64,000 bases of DNA, from positions 248,001 to 312,000 of the forward strand of contig NW_026251418.1 of the NCBI RefSeq assembly GCF_025118155.1, given 5' to 3'. Positions 1-11,789 of the stretch are shown piece by piece (the first letter of the stretch is position 1; each line of letters starts with the position of its first letter). The position numbers and the translations under genes were made by a program. The notes below the pieces were generated by a model. It worked only from the letters and a program-made list of their open reading frames with translations. It searched no databases and was not told where the DNA came from. This DNA is from Cokeromyces recurvatus. Taxonomy: Eukaryota > Mucoromycota > Mucoromycetes > Mucorales > Mucoraceae.

Positions 1-2
1 TA

Positions 3-480
3 GAAACAATTACACATGATAGTGAAAAAGGTAAAGAAGCAATGCGTCAAAGACAACAATGTATAGATGAACGATTACTTTATTCGGAACATGCTGATCG
101 AGCCTCTGTTGTTGCTAACGGAAAATATTACTTTATTGAAAGATTATGGTTAATTTCATGGTTCTTACGTTTATGTGATGGTAAAATTGGAGTTGGACCT
201 ATTTCAAACCATGAATTAGAAGATCCTGAAAGAGAAGGTAAAATGAATCCTGCTTCAAGGCCACGTGGTAATTTTAAGGGTGGATTTTCTATTGTTACCC
301 CATTTTTATGGGATTATTTAGTCAAGACCTATGGGTTATCGGGCAATACTTATAGTTCAGGTAATAAAAGATAAGAAAGAAAAAGGACATGCGGTACTAA
401 TCATGTTAATAATAGAGGATGTAACTGGACCAGAATACTTTGGCTTAAATGAAGCCATTACTAACTGGAGATTAAATTAG
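3..480 (+). CDS. 3' part of a DUSP-domain protein (ubiquitin-protease type), partial
   Basis: The reading frame is open from the left edge, so the gene starts upstream. Proposed exons are 3-360 and 416-480. The 55-nt intron (phase 1) has GTAATA at its start, a TACTAAT branch-like site and an AATAG acceptor. Without splicing the frame stops at 372-374; with splicing it ends at the TAG at 478-480. Visible residues (YYFIERLWLISWF, then VGPISNHEL, then a closing FLWDYLVKTYG) fit the DUSP fold: a W-rich start, a GPI(D/S)N core and a W..L...YG end. DUSP modules occur mostly in ubiquitin-specific proteases and some other ubiquitin-pathway proteins. No catalytic domain is in the window, so the enzyme class is not shown. 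The fold call is moderate; the splice model is good because it adds a conserved-looking tail. Confidence 0.55.
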
Positions 481-724
481 ATGTGTGTGTATATATTTTA
501 CTTTTTTGTTTATTTATGTAATCAATATCAGAAAGAAAAGAGGATATTTATACAATTTCTTTTCTGACCTATAAAAATCAATGTATTTCTAAGAAGGTAA
601 AAATACGACTCAACATTAAAATAGATGTAGATTGAGTATAATACGTGTGTTTCTTTTTTCTCTTGTTTTTTGAACTTGTACTGCAGTAAGAGAATACTGA
701 CTTGACAGCTATTTTGTATAATAT

Positions 725-814
725 CACTGCAGATAAAGTACTAGTTTCACCATAATGAAAGTAGTACATTCACCAACAATTCACCATGGTGAAACTAGTA
801 CTTTATCTGCAGTG
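725..814. mobile_element. Palindromic MITE, copy 1 (90 bp)
   Basis: A 29-bp perfect inverted repeat starting CACTGCAGATAAAGTACTAG closes a 90-bp element with a short asymmetric middle. It has no coding capacity. A second copy lies at 4006-4106. The left flank reads TAT in both copies. A TA duplication is possible here (TA at the left, CTA at the right) but is not proved. Confidence 0.75.
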
Positions 815-973
815 CTAATTATTCCTGACACAGCTTTTGTCTGGCCCGAATGTATTTCATATATTCATGTGGTTTATTTTCATAAATTCTAAAATAAAAT
901 AGCATAGTCAACGCGCGCACTGCAATCATTTGAGTATATTTTTCACAGGATATAATCAAGAAATAGACAAATT

Positions 974-1125
974 CTGTACTTTTTATGCAATATACACATA
1001 GGTTTTGAACATTTCTTGTGCTTTTTTCTACAGGATATACATAGGGTCTATACATTTCCTGTGCTGGTTTTCATAGGGTATATACATATTTTGTTTAAAT
1101 CCTGTGCTTTATAATTGGTTTTCAT
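974..1125. repeat. Degenerate tandem repeat, about 43-bp period
   Basis: Three to four diverged units each contain a CTGTGCTTTT-like start, an A(C/T)AGG(A/G)TATA core and a TATACATTT-like end. The period is about 41-43 bp. No coding or known regulatory role is visible. Confidence 0.45.
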
Positions 1126-1800
1126 CTGCTAATAATTTACATACCATGTTGTTTTTCATTGGCTTTATGCTTCATGACTCATCAAAACATAGTTATACAT
1201 TATTGGGTTATATAGTTGGTATTTTATTCCCTTTTAAGCTTTATTGATATTAAATAGGCTTCTTTATTGCCTTTTCTTTATTGGACATTATTAAATACTG
1301 TTATGATTGTAGTCGTCTTTACAACTAAGTTAATAGAAATAAACCATCATTTATTACATAATAAAGAGGTTATTCAAATAAAACTAGTGTATTGTACTTC
1401 ACAGCATAATATTCATTCTACAACATTCAGTTTTAATAATAGTCATTGTTAGAGTATTCGAGCATAATAAGAGTTCAATAGGATTATGATTGTTATATTC
1501 AATTACATAATTATTTATACAAGTCATATATACTAATTATATACATCTATAATATCGAATATTGTTATGTAATAACATCTTAGAGGATGATAATAGCAAC
1601 AGTGGCATATAAATAATTGGTATTGTTATAGCTGGAATATTCACTGTGAATTAATATGAACGCGTCGCTTACTCCAGAAATAATAATTTACAACAGCGAC
1701 GGCTCAGGGAGAATGAAGATAAAAATATATCCTATTACAAGCAGGATTATTTGGAGACAATGTCTATACATAATATTTTATTATACCAGTATTTACTTAC

Positions 1801-1833
1801 CCAAATCATACTTCTATTAATATCATTTACCTT

Positions 1834-1872
<39 letters not shown>

Positions 1873-1985
1873 ATATAAATAGCCATTGCCATTTTTCCGT
1901 GTTATTTTTCTTCTAATAAACTATATAGAGTTTTCACAGACTTGTCTTTTCTTTTTCCTCTTTCCTTATCTTTTGTACTCAAAAC
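1801..1985 (+). repeat. Dispersed promoter-like repeat R2, copy 1
   Basis: This segment resembles the reverse complement of 63225-63373. Shared blocks are CATACTTCTATTAATA, TTTACCTTGCA, a TATA-box context CATATAAATAGCC (about 1872-1884), AATAAACTATA, TTTTCACAGACTTGTC and a pyrimidine-rich stretch. Copy 1 has an A-tract of about 35 nt where copy 2 has only GTGGC. The order TATA box, about 60 nt, pyrimidine tract looks like a core promoter and 5' leader. Here no intact gene follows. Confidence 0.6.
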
Positions 1986-2085
1986 AATCTTATTCTACTA
2001 TGAATAAAGAAGCTTATTTGATGCCAGATTGAGACAGAAAATGATAAGATTTTATGGAAATTGTCAAAATAATTACCTCCATTAG

Positions 2086-2310
2086 GGTTCTATTGCACCT
2101 TACCCAACTCCCACTATACTACTACAACGTAAAAGTAGCATGCTACAAGCTCATTTTATTTTCCAACCTCTTGCTCTTCAAGAAGATACATTATTTGCAA
2201 AACTAGTAGTTTATCTCCAATATTTTGAAAACTGCTCACAACGATTTGAATTCAACAAAATACCTATTTAGAAACAATATATTCCCCTTCTACTAAAAGC
2301 TTTGGCACAC
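2086..2310 (+). pseudogene. LINE relic D (C-terminal domain scrap)
   Basis: A frame from 2086 contains the run MLQAHFIF followed by DTLFAKL, then a TAG. This parallels ILQAQFVF...NTLLAKL in the longer LINE relic at 37.3-38.8 kb. It is short and ends in a long T-tract, so it is a decayed fragment of the same non-LTR retrotransposon family. Confidence 0.5.
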
Positions 2311-2311
2311 A

Positions 2312-2361
<50 letters not shown>

Positions 2362-3218
2362 AATATGTATCTAATTTCCTCTATGACCTAATTTAAATGG
2401 AAGATGCTCTGCTGGTAATTCGAAGTGTTTATCCACCTACTGTGATGCAATAATAAGTAATCCTATCCTTTAGTTGCCTATGATATGTTTCGATCAAGCT
2501 CGTTATATCCATTGACAACATATTTGGTTACATTGCAATCATTCACTATGTTACTCTTTTCATTCTAATCAACTACTTGATAAGTCTTATTCAATATATT
2601 GTCTCTGTATATATCATAGCCCGAATAATCCTCTTTTTCTTCCTCCTAAATAAGCTTGCATCCAGGGAAAAAAAAAAAAGTACGATAAAGTTATAATTTG
2701 TTTACATGTAGAAAATGACATATATGTATTCCTTCATCTACAATGCTTTGAATAGCAATAACAATAATTAATCATTTATAATTTAAAATAATTCATTACA
2801 TTGACTCGATAAAAATTACATTTTGAGAAATAATATTAATAAAACATAATAAATTCTTTCATTGAATCTTCCAGTAATATATATTTACTAAAGAAAAAGA
2901 GATTAACACATTTCTAAAGCTAGCTTGTGACAATTCATATATTTCTTCTTCTTCCTCCCTTCTCTAAATAATAGATAAATATCACAAATAATTTAAAAAG
3001 ATGAAAAAAAAAAGGCTATTGTCTAAACAGATTACTGAAAACAATTTCAAATGTACAAATCTGTTATCGATATACAAAGTGAGTACATTAATTCTTTCAT
3101 GTTATCATTATTTTCAAATAATGATTTATTTGAAGGGATAATAAAAAGCAAAGAAAAAAGAAATGTTGTTTCCTTTCTTTTTTTTTAATTATAGTAAAAC
3201 TGATTATTGATAAGTTGT

Positions 3219-3693
3219 TTAATCGAAAAGACCGAAACCCATATCCTATAAAAAATATTATTTAATTACCACTTCTCATTTTTTTTTTCTTTTTTAGTTC
3301 AATACTTACTTCATCAGATTCTTCCTTCTCTTCTTCCTTAGCTTCTTCAGCAGGAGCATCAGTAGCAGCAGCAGCAGCACCACCAGCAGCAGCAACAGCA
3401 CCACCGGTAGGGACAGAGGACATCTTTTCCTTACCTTCAGCAATGAGCTAAATTATTTATTTTTTTAAAAATAAAATAAAATAAAATTATTCAATTAGCA
3501 TTAAAAAAGAAAACAGTGATTCTTCTTATTTTACCTCATCAACATTCTTACCCTCAAGGGCAGAAATCAAAGAAGTCAAACGTTCTTCTTCAGCTTCAAC
3601 ACCAACAGAGGCCATAAGAGTCTTGATATCATCAGCAGTAGGGGCGGTCTTGCCACCAGCAACAAGAAGAAGGTAAGAGGCGAGATACTTCAT
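3219..3693 (-). CDS. RPP2: 60S acidic ribosomal protein P2
   Basis: Three exons on the minus strand (3535-3693, 3310-3447, 3219-3245) give 107 residues. The start [15 protein letters not shown] is typical of P2 rather than P1. An Ala/Gly-rich hinge follows, then an acidic Glu/Lys stretch, and the last tiny exon encodes the invariant tail DDMGFGLFD once joined ([12 protein letters not shown]). P2 forms the ribosomal stalk with P0 and P1 and recruits GTPase translation factors. Both introns are phase 0 and have GTAA donors. Codon use (GCC, AAG, GTC, CGT) is more biased than in neighbouring genes, as expected for a highly expressed gene. Length and ends match the family, so confidence is high. 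Confidence 0.95.
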
Positions 3694-4005
3694 GATCACT
3701 AATTTACAAAGTATTAAAGAGGAGGAGCTTTCAAAATTGAGGCACGTTTGAGAAATATGGATAAAAAAAATTTTTTTGTGACTTTTTACTCCTTCAATGT
3801 CATTGATTGGACAGTATTTTAATTCATGTAATTATCGTGTTCATGCATTCCATAATAGATCATAAAATACAAATATATCAATTATTAAGTCTACATGTAT
3901 AAGCTATACTTCCATTTCTCTTTCTTTTTTTTTTATATATATAACTTAAGAACGCTTGTAACGCAAACCTAATTATTCAATGTTGATATTTGATTAATTT
4001 ACTAT

Positions 4006-4106
4006 CACTGCAGATAAAGTACTAGTTTCACCATGGTGAAATGTTGGTGAATGTACTACTTTCAATATGGTTTCATTATGGTGAAACTAGTACTTTATCT
4101 GCAGTG
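4006..4106. mobile_element. Palindromic MITE, copy 2 (101 bp)
   Basis: It has the same terminal inverted repeat as copy 1 (725-814). Its middle is the reverse complement of copy 1's middle and contains an extra 11-bp imperfect duplication (TTTCAATATGG next to TTTCATTATGG). It is non-coding. Confidence 0.75.
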
Positions 4107-4209
4107 CCAGCATTTTTGTCTCACTTCAAAATCAAGTTCGTTCACTATTTTTTGAGGAGAGAAAAATAAAGTACAATTAACGCATCTTAATCTACTAAAT
4201 TAACTTAAA

Positions 4210-5828
4210 ATGAATAACGTTCAGTACATCCATCTTCTCTATAACTGTAATATTTGTAAAATAAATTTTGAGAAAAAAGCAAATTTAAGGCGTCATTACA
4301 TAGAATATGAAAGTAAGAACTTTAATGCCTTTACTCAAGACAATACTGTAATCTAAACGATTTAATATATTAGATATCAAGGTACCTGACTCAAACAGTC
4401 GTCAATATAACAAGAAACAGTTAGTACTATTTAAATATGTCTTTCATTTCAATCAACTAATAACGTTTTTTTTTTAGTGTAAAATTCATATCAAAAAACC
4501 AGAGAAACAGATTTGTATGTTTAGATAACACATTCTGCTTCAATTAATTAACCAAACAAATTCTTAGGAAACCTTTACTGAACAATATGCTTGTATTTGC
4601 TGTAATGTTTACAAGGAAGATTTAAATGAACTAGGCAAACACTTACTTAGTACACGCGGTAAGTAATTACGTTAAGCTTATTATACTCATGAAACACTAC
4701 TAACGCAAAATGTTTTATTCAGTGCCTTGTAAACACCCAACAATCGAATCAGCTTTTAATAAGCTTGATGAAGAAAAGAAATGGAAACTCTCAGCGGGTA
4801 AAATCGTTGAAGACGCTTTGTACGTATTTGGTGAGCAATGTCTTGTGGACCACCCAGCTTGTTCTATGATTTTAGATTTGGAAGACAAAACTTACTTGAA
4901 AGAATGTGTGTTTACAGAAGCAGAGATCGAGGAGATTAAAAAAAAAAAGAATTCTATTCAATTCATCAGCCATATACCTGAAAAACTTGCGACTTATATA
5001 AATGCATTCAATCTTACAAATACTCAAAATCTAAGAGATGAGCTCTTAAAAGCGCAGGATTGGAAAAGCAATTATAGTATTAATAAGGACTATGATTTGG
5101 ATTGGGTCAAGCACACTATCTATTCCTTTGTAAGACTGTATGAATCAGGAAATTTGAAAACTGTTCATAAGGAAGCATGGTGTAATACGCGTGTGTGGTC
5201 CTTGATCGATACTATATTCGATGATTTTGAAAGTTTACAAGTTGTGCGGTAAGTCTACAATAAAAAATTATGTACAACAATCGATATTAAATTGCATTAT
5301 ATATTGAAGTGGGGAAGCCTCTAGTGCAGCAACCACTAAGCGGAAAAACGTTGACAGAGTGATTGATTCGGAAGACAAAATCGCTCGATCCAGCGTAGGG
5401 TACAAGTGCAACTTAATTATACGAGAAAGTAAAGTGCAACATGAACATGCTTACGAGTATTGTGTCGGTGGAACCGCAATTCAGTATCAAAATACCAAGA
5501 CACTTTAAGAAAAGATGTTAAAGCTGCCGAAGACCATGAAAGACATGCTTGATGATCTTATAAAGTACAACAAAAACGATCATACCAACCTTACTGTATT
5601 TGGAATCTATTATGCTGGACTATCCTTGACTCTCTTAGCAGCTGATAGGCCATCAACGTATATTACCAGAATTACTCGCTTAAAAGAGCACCATATTGCT
5701 AGTGATGTAGCTTTTTTTGGTAGTACCATCTTGCCCTTGTTGGTGCTGATATGACAGGTTAAACAACAGATTATTAAAGTAAAAAAGTACATATTATCAA
5801 ATCAAATGCAACTTAATACAAGTAACAA
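4210..5828 (+). pseudogene. Broken gene of a Mucoromycota-type protein family
   Basis: An ATG at 4210 opens a C2H2-like segment (CNICKINFEKKANLRRHY). A second Cys-rich exon lies near 4570-4660. The main exon runs from about 4722 to 5248 and splices (GTAAGT donor; acceptor at about 5309) into RGEASS...TKRKN, reaching about 5505. The same frame then meets a TAA at 5506-5508, resumes as EKMLKLPKTMKDML, and hits a TGA at 5752. From memory, proteins with this layout (KLDEEKKWKL, a VVRGE.SS/RKN stretch, then a DRP.TYI..-like end) recur in Mucoromycota genomes without known function. The in-frame stops suggest loss of function here. The lineage statement is recollection, not a search result. Confidence 0.5.
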
Positions 5829-6569
5829 TAGTGATTAGCTGCAGAGCTGTCTATAGCAAAATGCAGATATTGTCATGCCTACCACATCTACTTCAGAGGA
5901 ATTCGTAAATAAGAAGTACAAGGCTGATAATTAAATACAACAAGCTATCGATAACCCTTTTCCATTCAAATGTTTACAAATCCTTTTCGAAGCTCATCTT
6001 CAAATTTCTCTATATCATAAATATTTTTTATTATATTTTCGATTTTTAATATCAAACAGTGTTGTTACTTTAATTATTCCAAATATTGCTATTAAAATCT
6101 CTTTGGTTATTGAAAGCCGTTTATAAGAGAAACTGTGCCAAAGTTAACAGGTCCAAATAAAAGATGACTTTGTTAATCTTTACAAAACGTTTGTGTTTTA
6201 TTTCATAAAAACACAATCGGGCAATAGAATATATTAATGAGTCACGGGTCTTTTCCTTGCTTGAGCTTCAACTGATCATCGATTATACAACCGAATCCTG
6301 ATCTGTTTCTATATCTTGACTATAAAACTTACACAAGTTTTCCTCAAAGCAAAGTAGTAATAAATCATATCATTTGTAAAGTGATATCAGTGTTGAACAC
6401 TTACACCGACCTCTGTTCTCAATCTAGATCACGTATCGAAAATAACTGACATGTACATAAGTCTAACTGCATATAACAAAAGTAACATTCAACGCTTTGT
6501 TAATGTTTTTCTTATATGATTGAATAAACGTGTAGCAACTGGATGTAATTTACCGATCTTAGATTCCTC
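5829..6569. other. Intergenic, nothing recognised
   Basis: AT-rich sequence with stops in all frames. It lies between the broken gene and repeat R1. No RNA gene or element end was seen. Confidence 0.4.
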
Positions 6570-7155
6570 AATGTTATAGAACAAGCTCTGGATATAAGCA
6601 TAAGTAATATTATAATAGATGAATTACATAATACAGGATAAACTATAAGCCTGAACATAAAATAAAAGATATCATATCTTACTGTATATAACATCTTATA
6701 AATCATATAATATAAACTCTATTGACATCCAATCATCTAAATATGTCAGCTATAAGATATTGTATCATTTCTAAATATTTATTTTTATAACCTTAATAAA
6801 GGGTTCAAGTCGTCTTTGATCCACTGAAATAGACATCAGGAACATAAACTCAAATCAAACAATAAATTTCTAATTTAAAACCTTAATTAAATTATCATAA
6901 TACCCAATAGACAATCCATTGATCAGTCTCTTGAATTAACATAATGTATATTTGAACACTAACACTGTTTCATGACTTATCTTTTCGACAGCTATTTTTA
7001 TTTCTTTGATTAGGGATTTATTAGTATAAATACAAGCAGTTGTATAGACACAAAATAATCTTTAATCTTCAATTCTTATATTTTATTTTTCTTTACATTG
7101 AATAAACAAGTCTCAAACTATACTTCTTTTCTCTTTTTTCTTTTTATTTTCCTTT
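6570..7155 (+). repeat. Dispersed repeat R1, copy 1 (promoter-like)
   Basis: This roughly 580-bp segment is an imperfect reverse complement of 61350-61920. Shared blocks include ATGAATTACATAATA, GATAAACTATAAGCCTG, CAAGTCGTCTTTGATCCA, TATAAATACAAGCAGTT (TATA box, about 7025-7041) and CTCAAACTATACTTC. It ends just before the LINE at about 7175. The conserved TATA box followed by a pyrimidine-rich leader suggests a duplicated gene promoter and 5' leader, with the original gene body here replaced by a retrotransposon. Confidence 0.65.
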
Positions 7156-7174
7156 ATTTTATTACATACTATTA

Positions 7175-8157
7175 TAGCTCCCACCATCCTAATCTTGTTC
7201 CAATCATGTTGGGACTGGTCTTATACACCACTATCATGGCGAGTGGCACAGGTAATTTCTATCCACACAAAAAACAGTCCAACAGATCCAGCCAAAATTT
7301 GACCGATTAGTCTAACATCTACTTTTAGAAAGTTGTTTGAAAAATACAGATATCATGAACTCACTTACACTAGCCCTCTATTAGACACAACACAAGGAGG
7401 TTTTCGTGAAGTTTGTAGCTCTCCTGACCAGGTCTTATGCCTCACAGAACTCTGTCATATTCTACGTCAATACCATCACTTCAAACCGACGCTAATTTTT
7501 CTTGATATTAAATCGGCATACGATACAGTAGATCGATCTCACAAATGGCAGGAACTGCAACCGTTCGTACAACTCGCAGTGCTTGGTATACCTAGTGGTA
7601 TACCTCGTTCATGTCCCTACCATCCTTCTCAAACGTTCAGTCATACTTATTCTATTGAGTGTCTACATATGCACCATCGACTCCAAATTCCAAGAACGGT
7701 CACAGACCCACTCTTCTTCCTGCTAAAACACTCACAGGATGTGACTCCTCGTACAATATGTTGGCCAGCTATTTGTATCACTCTACATTAAATGGATTAC
7801 CTCTTTCATGAAAAGCTACCTCCAGATCCTCCCTCAGAACCCGGTGCACTACTGGTGAAATGGTTACTCAACTAACAGTGCTAATATCCTTGTACTGTCT
7901 CTGAATTTTATCTTACTGATCTTTTTTTTTTTTTTTCCAATTACTTTGTTCCCCTTCAACTCATTATATTTATTTTATATTTTACACATATACTTTTATC
8001 CTTTTCCCTTTTGTCTCATAAGAGGTTTTTTCTTACTTATATACTATTAGAACTGGTTAAAGCAATACAGCAGATGAAAAATGCTAGGTACTCATTTGGT
8101 CAAAAAAAAAAAAAAAAAAAAATAAAATAAAATAAAAAAAAAATAATAATAATTCCA
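7175..8157 (+). pseudogene. LINE relic A: 5'-truncated, internally deleted reverse transcriptase
   Basis: In succession the frames show SWRVAQV, NSPTDPAKI-stop-PISLTSTFRKLFEK, QGGFRE..SSPDQVLCL and FLDIKSAYDTVDR. These are the opening motifs of a non-LTR reverse transcriptase. The sequence then jumps to the C-terminal segment (ECLHMHHRLQIP, then WPAICITLH), so the palm with the YADD box is deleted. A 3' hairpin (CCTTTT at 8007-8012 against AAGAGG at 8020-8025) precedes a terminal A-rich tract at about 8102-8150. There are several frame breaks. It inserted immediately downstream of repeat R1. Confidence 0.8.
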
Positions 8158-8302
8158 TTTTTAAACGTATGCAGGCAATTTTGACATTTTTCAAATATCG
8201 GGACTTCGAATAGTCACAGAAAAACTTGTAATAATAATGCAGAAAAAGTTGCGCGTCCACCTTATTTCATTTTAATCTTTTATTAATTTTATATCCATAA
8301 AA

Positions 8303-11300
8303 ATGGCATTTACGCCTTATAAATTAGAATCAACACTAAAAAGTCACGAACAAGATGTAACAAACCTCTTCACTTTTTTTTTTTGTTTTTTTGAACAAAT
8401 TGAGAATTTAACTTAATTATTTCGTTCTCTAGGTCAAAGCTGTAGTTGCTTTATCAAATGATACCATCATCTCAGCATCTCGTGATAAAACCGTTCGTTC
8501 TTGGATACGTACTGGTTCAAACGCATTTTCACCCGAACATATTTATTTAGGACATGGTCATTTTGTAAACGCATTAGCAATCATTAAGCCTAATCAGACT
8601 TATCCTCAAGGTAATGTATTTATTTAATGGTTAATTAAAAACTTAACTAAAGAAAGCTTTTCCCATTTTTACTTATAGGTCTTATTGTATCGGGTGGTTC
8701 TGACAAATACATTCATGTATATGATCCTAATCAACCTTCTGAGCCTCGTTTTATTTTGATTGGCCACACTGAGAATGTGTGCGCTTTAGCAACTACTCCT
8801 TCAGGGCATATTATATCCGGTTCATGGGATAAGTAAAGTTGAAGATAATGAACAAATTAAGAAACAACATATTTACTTTTTTTTTTTTAAAAAAAAAATA
8901 GTAAAATAATTGTGTGGAAGGAATTTCAACAAGCATATGTTCTTGAAGGCCATTCTGCTGCGATATGGGCTGTACTTGCTATTGATGATGACTTAATTTT
9001 GACAGGTAAATACTTTTATTTTAAATTTTAAAGAAATAAAAACTATATACTCATGATTATGAATATTCTTGAAGCTTCTGCTGATAAGACAATCCGTTTG
9101 TGGAAAAATGGTAAATTAGTACATGTTTATCAGGGTCATACACAGGCTGTTAGAGGGCTTGCATTGGTGCCTGGGATTGGATTTGTATCATGTTCTAATG
9201 ATGGGTAAAAAAATAATAATATAAAAAGACTAGTATAGCATTATTCCTGTTAAAATATGAGTTATCATTTAGAACGCTTCGAGTTTGGACATTAGAGGGA
9301 GAATGTATTCAACAATTGGATGGTCATACATCTTTTGTTTATTCAGTCAACCTTTTAAGTACAGGTGAGTTTGTCTCATCTGGTGAGGATCGCACAGTTC
9401 GCATTTGGAAAGGTATATACATATATAGAGTAAAAATGCAGATGTTTGATACACTAAAAAAATAAAAAATAAAATGTATATGCATATAAGATGGTCAATG
9501 TGTTCAAACCCTTCAACAACCTTGTATTTCTGTATGGACGGTTTCAGTTTCACCAAATGATGATATTGTTGTAGGTGGTAGTGATGCTACGATACGAGTA
9601 TATACCAAAGATCCTGAGCGTATGGCATCTCCTGAGGCATTGAAGGTAACTTAAAGATTTAAATTCATACAATAACATCTTACACTTTTATTTTATTAAA
9701 GGAATTTGATGAGCTATTAGCCAGTCAGGCTATCCCTTCGTAAGTAAAATTAAATAATGATAATATACATATTTTTACTAACAAAAAATAAAATAAAATA
9801 GAAATCAAATTGGTGATTTAAATAAAGAAAAATTACCCGGGCCTGAAGCATTAAACAAGTCTGGAAGCAAAGAAGGACAAGTTATTATGGTCAATATGGG
9901 TTCTACAGTGGAAGCTCATCAATGGAGTATGCAGAGTCAGAGCTGGCAAAAAATTGGTGAAGTTGTAGGTAGTAGTGGATCTTCTAAGCAAACATATGAA
10001 GGAAAAGAATATGATTATGTATTTGATATTGATGTTGGTGAAGGACCTAATGGAAAACTCAAGCTTCCTTATAATGTAACTCGTAAAGTATATCATTAAT
10101 TGATTATTAAGATCTTTAATAATTTTATACTTTTTTTTTATTTTATTATTTTATATAGAAAATCCATATGATGCTGCTCAAAAGTTTTTGACAAGACATG
10201 ATCTTCCTATGTCTTACATTGATCAAGTTACTGATTTTATTATTAAAAACACTGAAGGAGTTAACTTGGGCGGCGGTTATCAGGATCCTTTTACAGGCGC
10301 AAATAGATACACCCCTCAATCAGCAAACCAATCTACTCCAGAAGCTAATTATATCGATCCTTATACAGGAGGGGCGTCCTATCGTCCAGGAACTTCAACT
10401 ACATTTGGCTCAACAGCTTCAAACTATGCTGATCCATTCACTGGTAGTAAATCATATAGACCCTTGGATAGCAATACTCCAACCTCTGTCCCATCTTTCC
10501 AGCAACCTAAAGTTTTGCCTGTTGTAAGTATCCAATTTGTGCTTCATAAACAATAATACTAAAGAAAAAAAAATACGTCTGTTTTGCAGAAAACTTATTT
10601 AGTCTTGAAGCAAGCCAATCCTGATGCAGTTTTGAATAAAATTCGTTCTTTGAATGAGGAAATGAACAACTGTAAGCTTTTAGAAGAAGAGTTGACTTCC
10701 TTAGGGACAGCTATTTCTTTCTTAAAAAATCCTATTGCTGGTAGCGCATCATTTAATGGATCTACTGGCTTATCAGCAGTAGTCAAAATGGCAAAACAAT
10801 GGCCAATAGATAAACGTTTTCCAGCTTTAGATTTAATACGATTATTTACGCTTTATTCACCTGAGGCTTTGGCTTCTGCTGTACCAGAAGAAAATTTGCC
10901 TAAATTCCTTATAGATGTAGGTGGATTGTCCCCAGATAATACAACCCAAACAAATGAGACAAATGCTATGCTTGCTTATCGTGGATTAGCAAACCTATTT
11001 AATTTTGAAGCAGGTCGTACTATGGTTTGGAATCAACGTAATATTGTTTCTGATATTATGCAGATGGATATTTCTGGTAAATTCAAAGGAAAAAATTCCC
11101 GTTTGGCTCAAAGCACATTAGCTGTCAAGTAAAGTTATTACTACAGAATTATATAATTTATGAAAGTGTATTAATTAGATATGTATATTATTATTATTAT
11201 TTATTAGTTTTGCTGTTTTACTTATGTCCAAACAAGAAGAAGAAATTGCTTTAGGGTTTACAAGCACATTAATTGAATTATTAAAAGATGAAAATGATGA

Positions 11301-11560
11301 TGAAAATGTTTATAGATTTGTTATGGCTTTTGGCACTTTGGTAATATTATTCATTTATATTTTTATATATGTTTATATTGCTATAATCTTTATGTATTCT
11401 AATTTTTCCCTTTTTTTTTTAGATTTCTCAATCTACATCTTGTCGTGAAGTTGGAAACATCATGGATGCAAAGGCTGAAATAAAACGTATTCAGTCCCAA
11501 AAAGTAGGACAGGAGCGTATGCAAAAAGCTACCTCTGAAATCCTCCAAATTTTAGCATAA
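8303..11560 (+). CDS. DOA1: DOA1/UFD3 (phospholipase A2-activating protein), ubiquitin-binding Cdc48 cofactor
   Basis: Thirteen exons (8303-8356, 8433-8610, 8679-8832, 8902-9005, 9075-9204, 9273-9412, 9491-9645, 9702-9739, 9802-10082, 10159-10523, 10590-11128, 11208-11340, 11423-11560) join in frame to 802 residues. The N-terminal ~300 residues are WD40 repeats with ISASRDKTVRSW, VSGGSDKYIHVY and SGSWDNKIIVW signatures. A PFU domain follows at about 345-440 (YDYVFDIDVGEG...LKLPYNV). Three DP(F/Y)TG repeats come next (YQDPFTGANRY, YIDPYTGGASY, YADPFTGSKSY). A C-terminal PUL domain covers about 534-802. Family knowledge: DOA1 binds ubiquitin through WD40/PFU and Cdc48/p97 through PUL, acting in ubiquitin homeostasis and endosomal sorting. 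It is convergent with the myosin gene. Order, length and splice phases all agree. Confidence 0.95.
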
Positions 11561-11789
11561 TAAAAAAAATATATATTTATTTGAACAATGGATACAGTAA
11601 AATATGTATATGAAAAAGAGTATGAAATTAAAGGAGGAAGCATTAAAATATTTACAATATTTTAATATGTTTTTTTACTTTTATTTTAAATAGAAAAAAA
11701 AATTGGGTAAAAAGAGGGTAAATATAAAAAAGGGAAAAAATGCCTGTTTTATAAGGTAAGAGAGAAGAGGGATATACTATCATAAAACA

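Larger units (their letters stand above)
481..3218. other. Gene-poor, repeat-rich gap
   Basis: No convincing intact gene is seen over 2.7 kb. It holds a MITE (725-814), a degenerate 43-bp tandem repeat (about 974-1125), a promoter-like dispersed repeat (1801-1985), a LINE C-terminal scrap (2086-2310), an A-tract at about 1836-1870 and a T-tract at about 2313-2354. A short frame of about 53 codons starts at 1656, downstream of a TATA-like ATATAAATAA at about 1608. It has no recognisable domain and was not called. Confidence 0.6.

Noticed and set aside
578..1055. Two minus-strand frames of 63 and 78 codons
   Set aside because: The first overlaps the MITE and the second overlaps a degenerate tandem repeat. 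Neither has a domain or splice support.
7098..7310. Small hydrophobic protein starting in repeat R1
   Set aside because: It has no ATG start, and the frame crosses from the R1 leader into LINE sequence. It is chimeric by chance.
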